From Acinetobacter pittii ANC 4050 (GTDB taxonomy: Bacteria > Pseudomonadota > Gammaproteobacteria > Pseudomonadales > Moraxellaceae), in assembly GCF_000399685.1 (NCBI RefSeq), contig NZ_KB976987.1:3639943-3703942 (forward strand): a DNA stretch of 64,000 bases, written 5' to 3'. Of the stretch, positions 1 through 8,533 are shown piece after piece. Under the pieces are notes generated by a model, which saw nothing but the letters and a program-made list of their open reading frames with translations, did not search any database and was not told the origin of the DNA. A program made the position numbers and the translations under genes. Every line of letters starts with the position of its first letter. Position 1 is the stretch's first letter.

Positions 1-492
1 TATGTACAAATGGTTGGTTTGTTTGTTAATGCAAGTGCTACTGAAATTCAGGATGTACTTGATTGTGTTCCCCTAGATGTATTACAACTACATGGCGATG
101 AAACTCCAGAACAATGTCAGGAAATAGCTCGTCATTGTAAACGTCGCTGGTATAAAGCGATTCAGGTTAAACCTGATTTAGATGTAATTGCTGAAATTCA
201 AAAATATCAGATGGCTGGTGCCAGTGCTGTATTGCTCGATGCGTGGCATCCTGAGCTTAAAGGGGGCACAGGACATCAGTTTGACTGGTCTAAATTTCCA
301 AAACTTGATATTCCTTTAATCTTGGCAGGTGGTTTAACCCCTGACAATGTCATTGACGCTATTCATACTACCGGTGCTTTTGCAGTAGATGTGAGCGGAG
401 GCGTAGAGTCCGCAAAAGGTATAAAAGACCAACAACTCATTGAACGATTTATGCAAGGAGTCCAACGTGGATCAGCAAAACAATGTGATTGA
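1..492 (+). CDS. trpF: Phosphoribosylanthranilate isomerase, 5' end cut by window edge
   Basis: Enzyme of tryptophan synthesis that converts N-(5-phosphoribosyl)anthranilate to its ribulosylamine (CdRP) form in the cytoplasm. The frame is open from base 1, so the start lies outside the window; about 163 codons remain of the usual 205-215. Visible TrpF signatures are the LQLHGDE segment near the start, [19 protein letters not shown] in the middle, [10 protein letters not shown] and the phosphate-binding VDVSGGVES near the C-terminus. The stop lies inside the start of trpB (26-base overlap), so the two are co-transcribed and probably translationally coupled. Identification rests on sequence motifs and on the trpB neighbour, and I consider it safe. 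Confidence 0.95.
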   Translation, partial: YVQMVGLFVNASATEIQDVLDCVPLDVLQLHGDETPEQCQEIARHCKRRWYKAIQVKPDLDVIAEIQKYQMAGASAVLLDAWHPELKGGTGHQFDWSKFPKLDIPLILAGGLTPDNVIDAIHTTGAFAVDVSGGVESAKGIKDQQLIERFMQGVQRGSAKQCD

Positions 493-1696
493 CTATACAC
501 AGTACCCAGATGCTGCAGGGCATTTCGGTATCCATGGCGGACGTTTTGTGTCAGAAACACTCATGGCGGCATTAGAAGATTTAGAAAATCTCTATTCTCG
601 CATGAAAAATGATGAACAGTTTCTGGCAGAATTCGACCGCGATCTAGCCTACTATGTAGGTCGTCCTAGTCCACTTTATTATGCTGAGCGATGGTCAAAA
701 GAGTTAGGTGGTGCGCAAATTTATCTTAAACGTGAAGACTTAAACCATACAGGCTCACACAAGGTAAATAACACGATTGGTCAGGCGTTATTGGCAAAGC
801 TTTCGGGTAAAAAACGTATTATTGCTGAGACTGGTGCAGGGCAGCATGGTGTAGCAACTGCAACAATTGCAGCACGTTTGGGTCTTGAATGTGTTGTTTA
901 TATGGGTGCCGAAGACGTTAAGCGTCAAGCCATGAACGTTTATCGTATGCGTTTGTTGGGTGCTACAGTTGTTCCTGTACAAAGTGGCTCTAAAACGCTG
1001 AAAGATGCCATGAACGAAGCGATGCGTGACTGGGTAACCAATGTTGATACGACTTACTATGTCATTGGTACAGTTGCAGGCCCGCACCCTTACCCACAAC
1101 TCGTTCGTGACTTCCAGTCGATTATTGGCCGCGAAGCACGTAAACAGATCTTGGAGCAAGCGGGTCGCTTACCAGATGCATTGGTTGCATGCGTGGGTGG
1201 TGGTTCAAATGCAATGGGCTTGTTCTATCCATTCTTAAACGATGCCAACGTGAAAATGTATGGTGTTGAAGCAGCTGGTTTTGGTATTGAAACTGGTAAA
1301 CACTCGGCGCCGTTAAATGCGGGTCATGTGGGTGTATTACACGGTAACCGTACTTACTTAATGAGTGATGAACAAGGCCAGATCATTGAGACACATAGTA
1401 TCTCGGCGGGCCTTGATTATCCGGGTGTTGGCCCTGAACATAGCTTCTTGAAAGATATGAAGCGCGTAGAATACGTGCCGATTAATGATACAGAAGCTCT
1501 GCAAGGTTTCCGTGATTTAACCAAAATCGAAGGGATTATTCCTGCACTTGAAAGCTCACATGCGATGGCGTACGTCTCTAAGCTTGCGCCAACGATGTCT
1601 AAAGATCAGATTATTATTGCGACTGTTTCAGGCCGTGGTGATAAAGATTTAATGACAGTTGCACGCATTGATGGCGTAGAAATGGTCGAGATGTAA
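467..1696 (+). CDS. trpB: Tryptophan synthase beta subunit
   Basis: PLP enzyme of 409 residues that condenses indole with serine to make tryptophan, working as an alpha2beta2 complex with TrpA. The PLP lysine sits in the motif HTGSHKVNN, the phosphate-binding loop is [10 protein letters not shown], and the indole-site segment is [10 protein letters not shown] start it at the GTG at 467 because AAGGAG (455-460) lies six bases upstream; a TTG 27 bases earlier is in frame but has no ribosome binding site. It overlaps the end of trpF. Unlike in many bacteria the trpA gene does not follow directly: it is nearly 4 kb downstream, behind four unrelated genes. Confidence 0.97.
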   Translation: MDQQNNVIDYTQYPDAAGHFGIHGGRFVSETLMAALEDLENLYSRMKNDEQFLAEFDRDLAYYVGRPSPLYYAERWSKELGGAQIYLKREDLNHTGSHKVNNTIGQALLAKLSGKKRIIAETGAGQHGVATATIAARLGLECVVYMGAEDVKRQAMNVYRMRLLGATVVPVQSGSKTLKDAMNEAMRDWVTNVDTTYYVIGTVAGPHPYPQLVRDFQSIIGREARKQILEQAGRLPDALVACVGGGSNAMGLFYPFLNDANVKMYGVEAAGFGIETGKHSAPLNAGHVGVLHGNRTYLMSDEQGQIIETHSISAGLDYPGVGPEHSFLKDMKRVEYVPINDTEALQGFRDLTKIEGIIPALESSHAMAYVSKLAPTMSKDQIIIATVSGRGDKDLMTVARIDGVEMVEM

Positions 1697-1706
1697 GAGA
1701 ACTATA

Positions 1707-2219
1707 ATGCCAAGCTTGTTTATGGTGATGTTGGGCGGGCGCCATGCCCGCGCTAATATAGAAGTTCATGATGTTGTTATGGCGGTAGGGGATACTTTGG
1801 AAGAAGTTTATCCTCAACTTAAACAGGCTTGGTTTGGTGAGGCTCAAGGGTTGCATATCGATGCTTGGGCCAAGCTCTCAGGAGTTAGCTCTCAAGGGCA
1901 AAATTATCAAATTCATTTTACAGATGCTGCACCACAACCAGATGATTTAAAATTATATTTAATTAATTTGGGTGGATATAATGCGCGTGAATTCGGTGAG
2001 CTTCATCGTTATGAGTTTGTGGTTGCACCCAATGCGGTCGTTGCCAAACAATTAGGTAAACAATTTATAGATCGGCAGTGGCAAAAAGCACATACAGATC
2101 GAGTTATTGATATTGATGACTGCTTAGCGATAGATTGTGTAGCAGGGCGCTATATTCATTTAATAAAAGGCGATTTTACTGCAGCAATTTGGGAAAATAC
2201 GTATTTGACCGTGGTATAG
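1707..2219 (+). CDS. DUF1543 domain protein
   Basis: A 170-residue cytoplasmic protein of unknown function. The opening MPSLFMVMLGGRHARANIEVHD and the central YLINLGGYNAREFGELHRYEFVVA are typical of the DUF1543 family, which has two related halves; both halves seem present (a G-G-x-x-A-R/Y-N-A-R-E pattern occurs twice). No signal peptide or membrane segment is visible. It begins ten bases after the trpB stop and so is probably read from the trp transcript, but no link to tryptophan synthesis is evident. Family recognised from memory; function unknown. Confidence 0.75.
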   Translation: MPSLFMVMLGGRHARANIEVHDVVMAVGDTLEEVYPQLKQAWFGEAQGLHIDAWAKLSGVSSQGQNYQIHFTDAAPQPDDLKLYLINLGGYNAREFGELHRYEFVVAPNAVVAKQLGKQFIDRQWQKAHTDRVIDIDDCLAIDCVAGRYIHLIKGDFTAAIWENTYLTVV

Positions 2220-2256
2220 GTCATTTGAAATCTAATATTCATATGGAAGTGGGTAA

Positions 2257-3252
2257 ATGGATTTAATTCAAGAAAATGGGCAGCCTCGTTATGGGCGTTT
2301 TGAATCTGTACCGTCAACCATTCATGTACAACATTATATTTATAAAACGCCGTATGGTAAGGTCTTAAAAGGCTGGCGTAAGCAATTAAAATATAAAAAA
2401 TTCAAATTCTGCGGCATTCAACATAAACACTATAGTATTGGTCTGGCCATTGCAGATATTGGCTGGGTTGGGCACAGTTTTTTCTATATTTATGATCATG
2501 AAACGAGGCAGGTCATTGAATGGAATGCCATTCAGCCTTTGGGGCATAAAACCTATCTTGATGAACAGCCGTTGTTTAATCAAAGTTATTTTTCTAAATC
2601 TCCTTATCAGTTTGATGTCCAGCATGCCAATGGTGTGCGGTACATTCGAGTCACGAAATATGGTGAGATTCAACTTAGCGCTCGAATTTTTTGTGCTGGA
2701 ACAGACATATTAAGTTTATGTACACCAACTGGCATTAACGGTTGGACTTATACCCAAAAGCAAACCACGCTTGCTGTAGAGGGAATGTTTATTAATAAAC
2801 AAAACCAAGTTGTACAATTTGATGAAAAGACATTTGCATCGCTAGATGATACTTGTGGTTTTCTGCGACCTGAAACGGCTTGGTTCTGGCTCTCATGTAA
2901 CTTTTGGGATGAACAAGGGCGGCGTATTGGTTTAAATTTAGCTTCAGGGGTTAATGAAAGCTTTGGTAATGAAAACTGCTTATGGATTAACGGAGTTTTA
3001 TTTCCGCTAACAGATGTTTTATTTGAAAAAGTAAATGATGAGCTTTGGCAAATTAGCTCTCTAGATCAAAAACTTAATCTACAAGTGCATATTGGTTGGT
3101 GCAGATACGAAAATATTAATTTAAGAATGATCGGCAGCCAGTTCAATCAGTGGCAAGCTAAAATTAGTGGCACGATTGAGCATGAGGCAACCGATATAAT
3201 CAATTGCAATGAACAATACGGTTTACTAGAACAACATTATGCAAAATGGTAA
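2257..3252 (+). CDS. DUF2804 domain protein
   Basis: A 331-residue soluble protein matching the DUF2804 pattern: an N-terminal block with a GRFESVPSTIHVQHY-like opening, a central KQxTLAVEGMF, then a tryptophan-rich block LRPETAWFWLSCNFWDEQGRRIGLNLASG and a final L-G-x-C region. No catalytic residues can be assigned. The start ATG at 2257 is 37 bases after the previous stop, with a GTGGG-like weak ribosome site. It ends nine bases before the stop of the convergent gene on the opposite strand. Proteins of this family are often beta-rich and linked to lipid-like ligands, but that is inference here. Confidence 0.75.
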   Translation: MDLIQENGQPRYGRFESVPSTIHVQHYIYKTPYGKVLKGWRKQLKYKKFKFCGIQHKHYSIGLAIADIGWVGHSFFYIYDHETRQVIEWNAIQPLGHKTYLDEQPLFNQSYFSKSPYQFDVQHANGVRYIRVTKYGEIQLSARIFCAGTDILSLCTPTGINGWTYTQKQTTLAVEGMFINKQNQVVQFDEKTFASLDDTCGFLRPETAWFWLSCNFWDEQGRRIGLNLASGVNESFGNENCLWINGVLFPLTDVLFEKVNDELWQISSLDQKLNLQVHIGWCRYENINLRMIGSQFNQWQAKISGTIEHEATDIINCNEQYGLLEQHYAKW

Positions 3253-3260
3253 TAAGCAGG

Positions 3261-4211
3261 TTATAAACCTGCTTGCCAGAATGCCTCACCAGCCGCAATC
3301 GGGTCATTCGTCTTTTCAAGTGTTTCGATCCAAACTGGATATTGACGAATTACAGGATGCTGGCTTGGATGAAAATCTTTTTTAAACCAATCTAAATATT
3401 GGCTTTTCATAGCGGTTAATGTGCCATTTTTACCAAAGAACCAAGGTAAACCTTTAAGGCTTATCAAGAGTCTTTCTCTTGGACTAAAGCCATCACATTT
3501 CAACATGATATTGGTACGGTAAAGCGTAAAACCGAACATGAGTACGGTTGTTAAAACAAGCACAAAGCGACGTGTTGACTCTGGTACTTCACCTACTTGT
3601 TTCATGACATCAAAAGCAACATCACGGTGCTCCATCTCTTCAATGGCATGCCAAGCAAACAGTGCTCGAACATAGGGGTGAGCATTTTCCAAAGTTTTTT
3701 TATTGCTATAAAACGTTTCTGCCATTAACGCTGTTAAATGTTCCGCTGCCGCTGTCATCGCAATATTATATTGTGGTGAGCGTTTAGTGAGTTCAAAACG
3801 AAAAATTCTTTTTAGTGTAGCTGTGAATTGGTCAACAGGCATACCTTGCTCTTTCATGAGCTGATTCATTTTGTCATGTGCAATACCGTGTTGAGCCTCT
3901 TGTTTAATAAAGTCTGCAACACGTTTTTGTAGTTCTGGATCATCAATTTTGTCACGGAACATACGAACACATTCGATAAAATAACGCTCTCCATCTGGAA
4001 AGGTTAAGCTGAGTGCATCAAACATACGAGTCAAAAAAGGATCATTATTAAACCAAAAGCGTGGTGCTTCGTTTAAATGAAAATCCAGATCTTTACGAAC
4101 CACGGGTTCGACTTGATAAGAAACATGTGCGTTCATATTTTTATTTCTCGCATCTAACATGTTCATTAGTATGTCGCGAATGGTCGGCTTTGTTTTGACA
4201 GTTATTGCCAA
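3261..4211 (-). CDS. Predicted metal-dependent hydrolase (PF10118-type)
   Basis: A 316-residue protein of the predicted metal-dependent hydrolase family often found in Acinetobacter and Pseudomonas. The family core is alpha-helical with conserved carboxylate/histidine clusters; here I see FIKQEAQHGIAHDKMN, AAEHLTALMAETFY and FAWHAIEEMEHRDVAFD, which resemble the E-x-x-H motifs of di-iron ferritin-like proteins. A hydrophobic stretch (FVLVLTTVLMFGFTLYR) could be a membrane segment. It is transcribed divergently from the AraC-type gene at 4258 with only 46 bases between starts, which suggests that the regulator controls it. Substrate unknown. Confidence 0.75.
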   Translation of the reverse strand: MAITVKTKPTIRDILMNMLDARNKNMNAHVSYQVEPVVRKDLDFHLNEAPRFWFNNDPFLTRMFDALSLTFPDGERYFIECVRMFRDKIDDPELQKRVADFIKQEAQHGIAHDKMNQLMKEQGMPVDQFTATLKRIFRFELTKRSPQYNIAMTAAAEHLTALMAETFYSNKKTLENAHPYVRALFAWHAIEEMEHRDVAFDVMKQVGEVPESTRRFVLVLTTVLMFGFTLYRTNIMLKCDGFSPRERLLISLKGLPWFFGKNGTLTAMKSQYLDWFKKDFHPSQHPVIRQYPVWIETLEKTNDPIAAGEAFWQAGL

Positions 4212-4257
4212 TTTTTATACAGTTTGCGACAAGATGGCATTAAAAAAAGGATGAGCC

Positions 4258-5307
4258 ATGCAGGATTTTACGATTTCAAATGGCTATTTTTATCTGTGGA
4301 ATACTTACTTAAAAGAAAAAGGAATCGATTGGCAGGGATTAAATCTTACGGACGTTCAGGCCCGTCAGGTTCAAAATATTTTAGCTTCATCTATTGATGC
4401 TCAATCTTCTTTACACTTTTTTCTTGAACTTTTAGAGCTGACAGAGTCTCGTCTACAAGTTTCTAATTTGGCCTTGGAAATGGCAACTTGTATTACACCT
4501 GCCAATTTTGGTGTATTGGGTTATATGGCTTCTCGAAGCGGCAGTTTCGCAGAGGTTCTTGAATATGTCATGAAATTTCATCGTCTCGTTATTGACGGTG
4601 AGCAAGTCGTGCCTATGAAAATCGAACAAGATACTTCTAGCATCCGTTTGTATTGGCCTTTGGTTGATGCCAGCAATATTATACTTTGTGAGCTAACTTT
4701 GGCTGCTATGGTACAACTTGCTAAACAAATTGCTCCTTTTCATGATTTCCTCTTGCAGCATGTTGAGTTTGTGCACCGCTCCCGTGGAGCATTAGTACAT
4801 TATCAGCGTTTCTTTCAATGCAAATTATCATTTGAGCAACCTTACTATGCATTAACTTTTGCAAGTGAAGGATTAAGTGTTCGCCCTCGTCAGGCAGACC
4901 CAACGCTAATGCAACTTTTGGTGAAACAGGCAGAAGAGGCATTGGCTCAGCGGAAAATACATACAGATTTAGCTCAGCAAATACATTGGATTGTTCATGA
5001 ATATTTTAAGCACAAGCAACAAGCCCCGAAAATAGAGGATATTGCTATTGAGTTGAATATCTCAGTACGAAGCTTACAACGCCAACTACAGTCGTTAAAT
5101 ACTTCATTTAAATTAATTTTAGATAATGAACGTATGAAACGCTGTGAAATATTACTTCACCAAAATGAAAGCCTGACTGTAATTGCTGAACAGTTGGGAT
5201 ATTCGGATCAGTCAGCACTTGCACGTGCCCATAAAAATTTGACAGGACAAACTTTACTCACACGTAAAAGGCAATTACAACTCGCGCATAAAAATATTGA
5301 GAAATAA
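4258..5307 (+). CDS. AraC-family transcriptional regulator (arabinose-binding-like N-domain)
   Basis: A 349-residue regulator. Residues 1-210 resemble the Arabinose_bd/OruR-type sensing domain; residues about 235-335 form the paired helix-turn-helix AraC domain, with the signature EDIAIELNISVRSLQRQL and the second helix pair LTVIAEQLGYSDQSALARAHK. It is divergent from the metal-dependent hydrolase gene across a 46-base spacer and probably controls it, as is usual for this arrangement in Acinetobacter (inference). Ligand unknown. About 245 bases of non-coding DNA with a 17-bp palindrome follow before trpA. Confidence 0.9.
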   Translation: MQDFTISNGYFYLWNTYLKEKGIDWQGLNLTDVQARQVQNILASSIDAQSSLHFFLELLELTESRLQVSNLALEMATCITPANFGVLGYMASRSGSFAEVLEYVMKFHRLVIDGEQVVPMKIEQDTSSIRLYWPLVDASNIILCELTLAAMVQLAKQIAPFHDFLLQHVEFVHRSRGALVHYQRFFQCKLSFEQPYYALTFASEGLSVRPRQADPTLMQLLVKQAEEALAQRKIHTDLAQQIHWIVHEYFKHKQQAPKIEDIAIELNISVRSLQRQLQSLNTSFKLILDNERMKRCEILLHQNESLTVIAEQLGYSDQSALARAHKNLTGQTLLTRKRQLQLAHKNIEK

Positions 5308-5416
5308 CTTTTTGGTGGTGGTTTTTTTGTTCATTCGGGGTCTAATAATGGCTCGAAAATAGGAAGCTTTGATCATTGAGAAAAGTTTCAAAATATTGAT
5401 AAATGTACGCCATGGG

Positions 5417-5433
5417 TTGTATGAATCATACAA
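5417..5433. promoter_or_regulatory. 17-bp palindrome upstream of trpA, possible operator
   Basis: TTGTATGA, a central A, then TCATACAA form a perfect inverted repeat with 8-base arms about 120 bases before trpA. No run of T follows, so it is not an obvious terminator. An operator for trpA or for the upstream AraC gene is possible, but nothing in the sequence names the binding protein. The rest of the 5308-5553 spacer holds no gene that I can support. Confidence 0.4.
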
Positions 5434-5553
5434 TCGAATATCGCCATAATGTTAGAGCTGTTCAATGGACAAAAAATAGCGTTAAAATGCGATATTCTTG
5501 TATTTCTACAAACAACTCCTCAATTTTAAATAATTCAAGGAAAGCACAACCCT

Positions 5554-6357
5554 ATGTCACGTCTTGCCACCCGTTTTGAAAAGCTTAAGTCCCAACAACG
5601 TAAAGCGCTTGTATCTTATGTTATGGCGGGTGATCCACAGCCACAAGTAACGGTTCCGTTACTGCATAAAATGGTTGCGGCAGGAGTAGATGTCATTGAA
5701 CTTGGTTTACCATTTTCAGATCCAATGGCTGATGGCCCGGTAATTGCGCTTGCAGCTGAACGTGCGCTTGCAGCAGGGACCAATACGTTGGATGCACTTA
5801 ACATGGTAAAAGAGTTCCGTGAGCAGGATCAGGAAACACCTGTTGTTTTAATGGGTTATCTAAATCCGGTTGAAGTGATTGGTTACGAGAAGTTTGTTTC
5901 TCATGCGAAACAATGTGGTGTAGATGGCTTATTACTTGTGGATTTACCACCAGAAGAGTCAAAAGAATTTGGTGCTGTGTTGAAACAACATGATATGGAC
6001 CAAATTTTCTTGCTTGCACCAACTTCTACAGATCAACGCATTCAACATGTGGCAAATCAGGCAAGTGGATTTATCTACTACGTTTCACTGAAAGGTGTAA
6101 CGGGAGCCGCAACACTTGATACGGCAGAAGCTGCTGCACGTATTCAAAAGATCAAAAGTGCTACTGATATTCCAGTAGGTGTTGGTTTTGGTATTAGTGA
6201 TGCCGCTTCAGCAAAAGCAATGGGTAACGTTGCTGATGCCGTGATTGTAGGTAGTGCTTTCGTTAAAAATTTTGCAACGTTGGCAGCGGATGACGCTGTT
6301 GAACAGACGGTGAGTAAAGTCAAGGAGCTTCGAGCAGCGCTCGATGAGTTAGTATGA
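5554..6357 (+). CDS. trpA: Tryptophan synthase alpha subunit
   Basis: A 267-residue TIM-barrel enzyme that splits indole-3-glycerol phosphate into indole and glyceraldehyde-3-phosphate and passes indole to TrpB. The catalytic glutamate is in VIELGLPFSDPMADGPVI and the catalytic aspartate in GVDGLLLVDLPPEE; the phosphate site is GVGFGISDAASA near the C-terminus. An AAGGAAAG ribosome site precedes the ATG. Its TGA overlaps the accD start in an ATGA (6354-6357), so trpA heads a coupled trpA-accD-folC-SPOR operon, separate from trpFB. Confidence 0.97.
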   Translation: MSRLATRFEKLKSQQRKALVSYVMAGDPQPQVTVPLLHKMVAAGVDVIELGLPFSDPMADGPVIALAAERALAAGTNTLDALNMVKEFREQDQETPVVLMGYLNPVEVIGYEKFVSHAKQCGVDGLLLVDLPPEESKEFGAVLKQHDMDQIFLLAPTSTDQRIQHVANQASGFIYYVSLKGVTGAATLDTAEAAARIQKIKSATDIPVGVGFGISDAASAKAMGNVADAVIVGSAFVKNFATLAADDAVEQTVSKVKELRAALDELV

Positions 6358-7250
6358 ATCAAGAAGTGAAACCAGGGAAAGTTCTTAGCCCTTCGACACC
6401 ATGGACAAAACGTCCGGTTCCAGGTATTGAGGTCGCAGATGAGCAACAAATTCTCAAAGCAACATTTACTGAGCCAACGATTGAATGTCCTGAATGTCAT
6501 GCACTAGTGACACGTACAGCAATATCTTTCAATGCGTATGTTTGTCCGCAATGTGATGAACATTTACGAATGAAAGCTCGTGACCGCTTGAACTGGTTCT
6601 TCGACAATGTTGTAACTGAATTGGGTCAAGAATTTAGTGCCAAAGATCCACTAAAGTTTGTTGACTCTAAACCGTATCCAGATCGTATGCGTGAAGCGCA
6701 AACTAAAACTGGTGAAACGGAAGCTTTAATTGCCATGCAAGGTAACTTAAATGGCGTGGATATGATTGCATGTGCTTTTGAGTTCGACTTTATGGGCGGC
6801 TCAATGGGTACGGTTGTAGGTGATCGCTTTGTACAGGCTGCCGAGCTTGCAATTGAAAAACGTCAACCATTAATCTGTTTCGCAGCTTCTGGTGGCGCGC
6901 GTATGCAAGAAGGTATGTTATCGCTTATGCAAATGGCGCGTACTTCTGCTGCGATTCAAAAATTAAAAGATGCTGGCTTACCGTATATCGTGGTGTTAAC
7001 ACATCCTGTATATGGTGGTGTAACAGCTTCATTAGCAATGTTGGGTGATATTCATATTGCTGAACCTAAAGCGATGATTGGCTTTGCTGGTAAACGTGTA
7101 ATTGAGCAAACTGTACGTGAAACTCTTGAAGAACCGTTCCAACGTGCTGAATATTTGCTTGATCATGGTGTAATCGATCAGATTGTTCATCGTCATGCTT
7201 TACGTGATACTGTATCTCGACTTGTATCGAAATTGATGAACTTACCTTGA
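6354..7250 (+). CDS. accD: Acetyl-CoA carboxylase carboxyltransferase beta subunit
   Basis: A 298-residue subunit that, with AccA, transfers CO2 from biotinyl-BCCP to acetyl-CoA to form malonyl-CoA, the first step of fatty acid synthesis. The N-terminal zinc ribbon is intact, with cysteines at residues 45, 48, 64 and 67; the crotonase-fold core shows FAASGGARMQEGMLSLMQM and GDIHIAEPKAMIGFAGKRVI. The start overlaps the trpA stop (ATGA) and its stop overlaps the TTG start of folC (TTGA), giving tight translational coupling. trpA-accD-folC is a widespread gene order in gamma-proteobacteria. Confidence 0.97.
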   Translation: MNQEVKPGKVLSPSTPWTKRPVPGIEVADEQQILKATFTEPTIECPECHALVTRTAISFNAYVCPQCDEHLRMKARDRLNWFFDNVVTELGQEFSAKDPLKFVDSKPYPDRMREAQTKTGETEALIAMQGNLNGVDMIACAFEFDFMGGSMGTVVGDRFVQAAELAIEKRQPLICFAASGGARMQEGMLSLMQMARTSAAIQKLKDAGLPYIVVLTHPVYGGVTASLAMLGDIHIAEPKAMIGFAGKRVIEQTVRETLEEPFQRAEYLLDHGVIDQIVHRHALRDTVSRLVSKLMNLP

Positions 7251-8533
7251 ACCAACAAGCTCCACTTTCAATAGACTCTTTAGATACATGGCTCAATTAT
7301 TGGAGCCATGTTCACGTTACAGGGATAGATCTTGGTCTGGAACGTGTAATTCCTGTTGCAGAAAAGCTGGGTGTAACTCAGCCTCATGCTAAAGTTTTTA
7401 CAGTAGCTGGAACGAATGGTAAAGGCTCAACGACAACCACACTGGCTGCGATATTAAACGCACAAGGTTATAAAGTTGGGCTATATCAGTCACCGCATAT
7501 CTATCGCTTTAATGAGCGAGTCAAATTAGGTGGAGTCGAAGTCGATGATCAAAGTCTGATTGATGCTTTTGTTCAAGTCGATCAGGCTCGTCGCGATTGC
7601 GATTTAAGCTTATCTTTTTTTGAAGCAACCACTTTGGCTGCTTTTGTTATTTTTAAACAACAACAATGTGATGTATGGGTGCTCGAAGTCGGTTTGGGCG
7701 GGCGTTTAGATGTCGTCAATGTGATTGATCCCGACATTGCAGTAATTACTAATATTGGCCTAGATCACACAGACTGGTTAGGCGATACCATCGAAAAAAT
7801 TGCTTTTGAAAAAGCAGGTATTATTCGTCCACATATTCCGGTTGTTTTTGCAGGTGAACAGCCATTACCACAAGCAATTCAAGATAAAGCACAAAGTACA
7901 CAAGCAGAGTTATATACCATTAATCGTGATTATTTTTATAAGCTCGCAGATGATGGACAAAACTGGTACTTTGCTTCGGAAGGAACTACTTTAACACTTC
8001 CGTTAGGTACATTAGCGATTGAAAATATTGCTGGGGCAGTTGCTGCCATTTTAAATAGCGGACTTGAGATTTCTCAGTCAGCATTAGAAAAAGGTATTCA
8101 ATCTGCTCGCTTAGCAGGGCGTTTTGAACAGCGCCAAGTGGATGGGAAAACGGTAATTTTTGATGCCGGACACAATCCTCATGGTGTTGAATTTTTGTTA
8201 AAGCAATTGCGAAATTTCTTAGAATACAATAAACAGTACACAGAAGTTGTCGCAGTATTTTCAATGCTGGCAGATAAAGATATAAAATCAGTAGTAGATT
8301 TATTGAAACCTACTGTTTTACATTGGAAAATTGCTGAATTGAATGTGCCGCGTGCTGCATCGATTCAGCAACTCAATGATGCCTTGCAAGGCCAGACAGT
8401 ACAACAATATGGCAATATCAAAGAGGCTTTTAAATCAGCGCTTGAGCAAACAAATAACAATCAGCTGATTTTGGCCTGTGGTTCGTTTCATACTTTAGAA
8501 GCGATTTGGGAGTATTTGGAAGAATGTCAATGA
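7247..8533 (+). CDS. folC: Bifunctional folylpolyglutamate/dihydrofolate synthase
   Basis: A Mur-ligase-family enzyme of 428 residues that adds glutamate to dihydropteroate and to tetrahydrofolates. The ATP-binding loop is VAGTNGKGST, followed by QSPHIYRFNERV, the metal and folate region TNIGLDHTDWLG, and FDAGHNPHG in the C-terminal domain. I accept a TTG start at 7247, sharing TTGA with the accD stop, because the family N-terminus (SIDSLDTWLNYWSHVHVTGIDLGL) begins right after it and no downstream ATG leaves a complete domain. Coupled to the SPOR gene through ATGA at 8530. Confidence 0.95.
   Translation: MNQQAPLSIDSLDTWLNYWSHVHVTGIDLGLERVIPVAEKLGVTQPHAKVFTVAGTNGKGSTTTTLAAILNAQGYKVGLYQSPHIYRFNERVKLGGVEVDDQSLIDAFVQVDQARRDCDLSLSFFEATTLAAFVIFKQQQCDVWVLEVGLGGRLDVVNVIDPDIAVITNIGLDHTDWLGDTIEKIAFEKAGIIRPHIPVVFAGEQPLPQAIQDKAQSTQAELYTINRDYFYKLADDGQNWYFASEGTTLTLPLGTLAIENIAGAVAAILNSGLEISQSALEKGIQSARLAGRFEQRQVDGKTVIFDAGHNPHGVEFLLKQLRNFLEYNKQYTEVVAVFSMLADKDIKSVVDLLKPTVLHWKIAELNVPRAASIQQLNDALQGQTVQQYGNIKEAFKSALEQTNNNQLILACGSFHTLEAIWEYLEECQ

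Noticed and set aside
788..1159. 123-codon frame on the minus strand inside trpB
   Set aside because: Lies wholly within a conserved gene, has no ribosome site and a Cys/Asn-rich, family-less translation.
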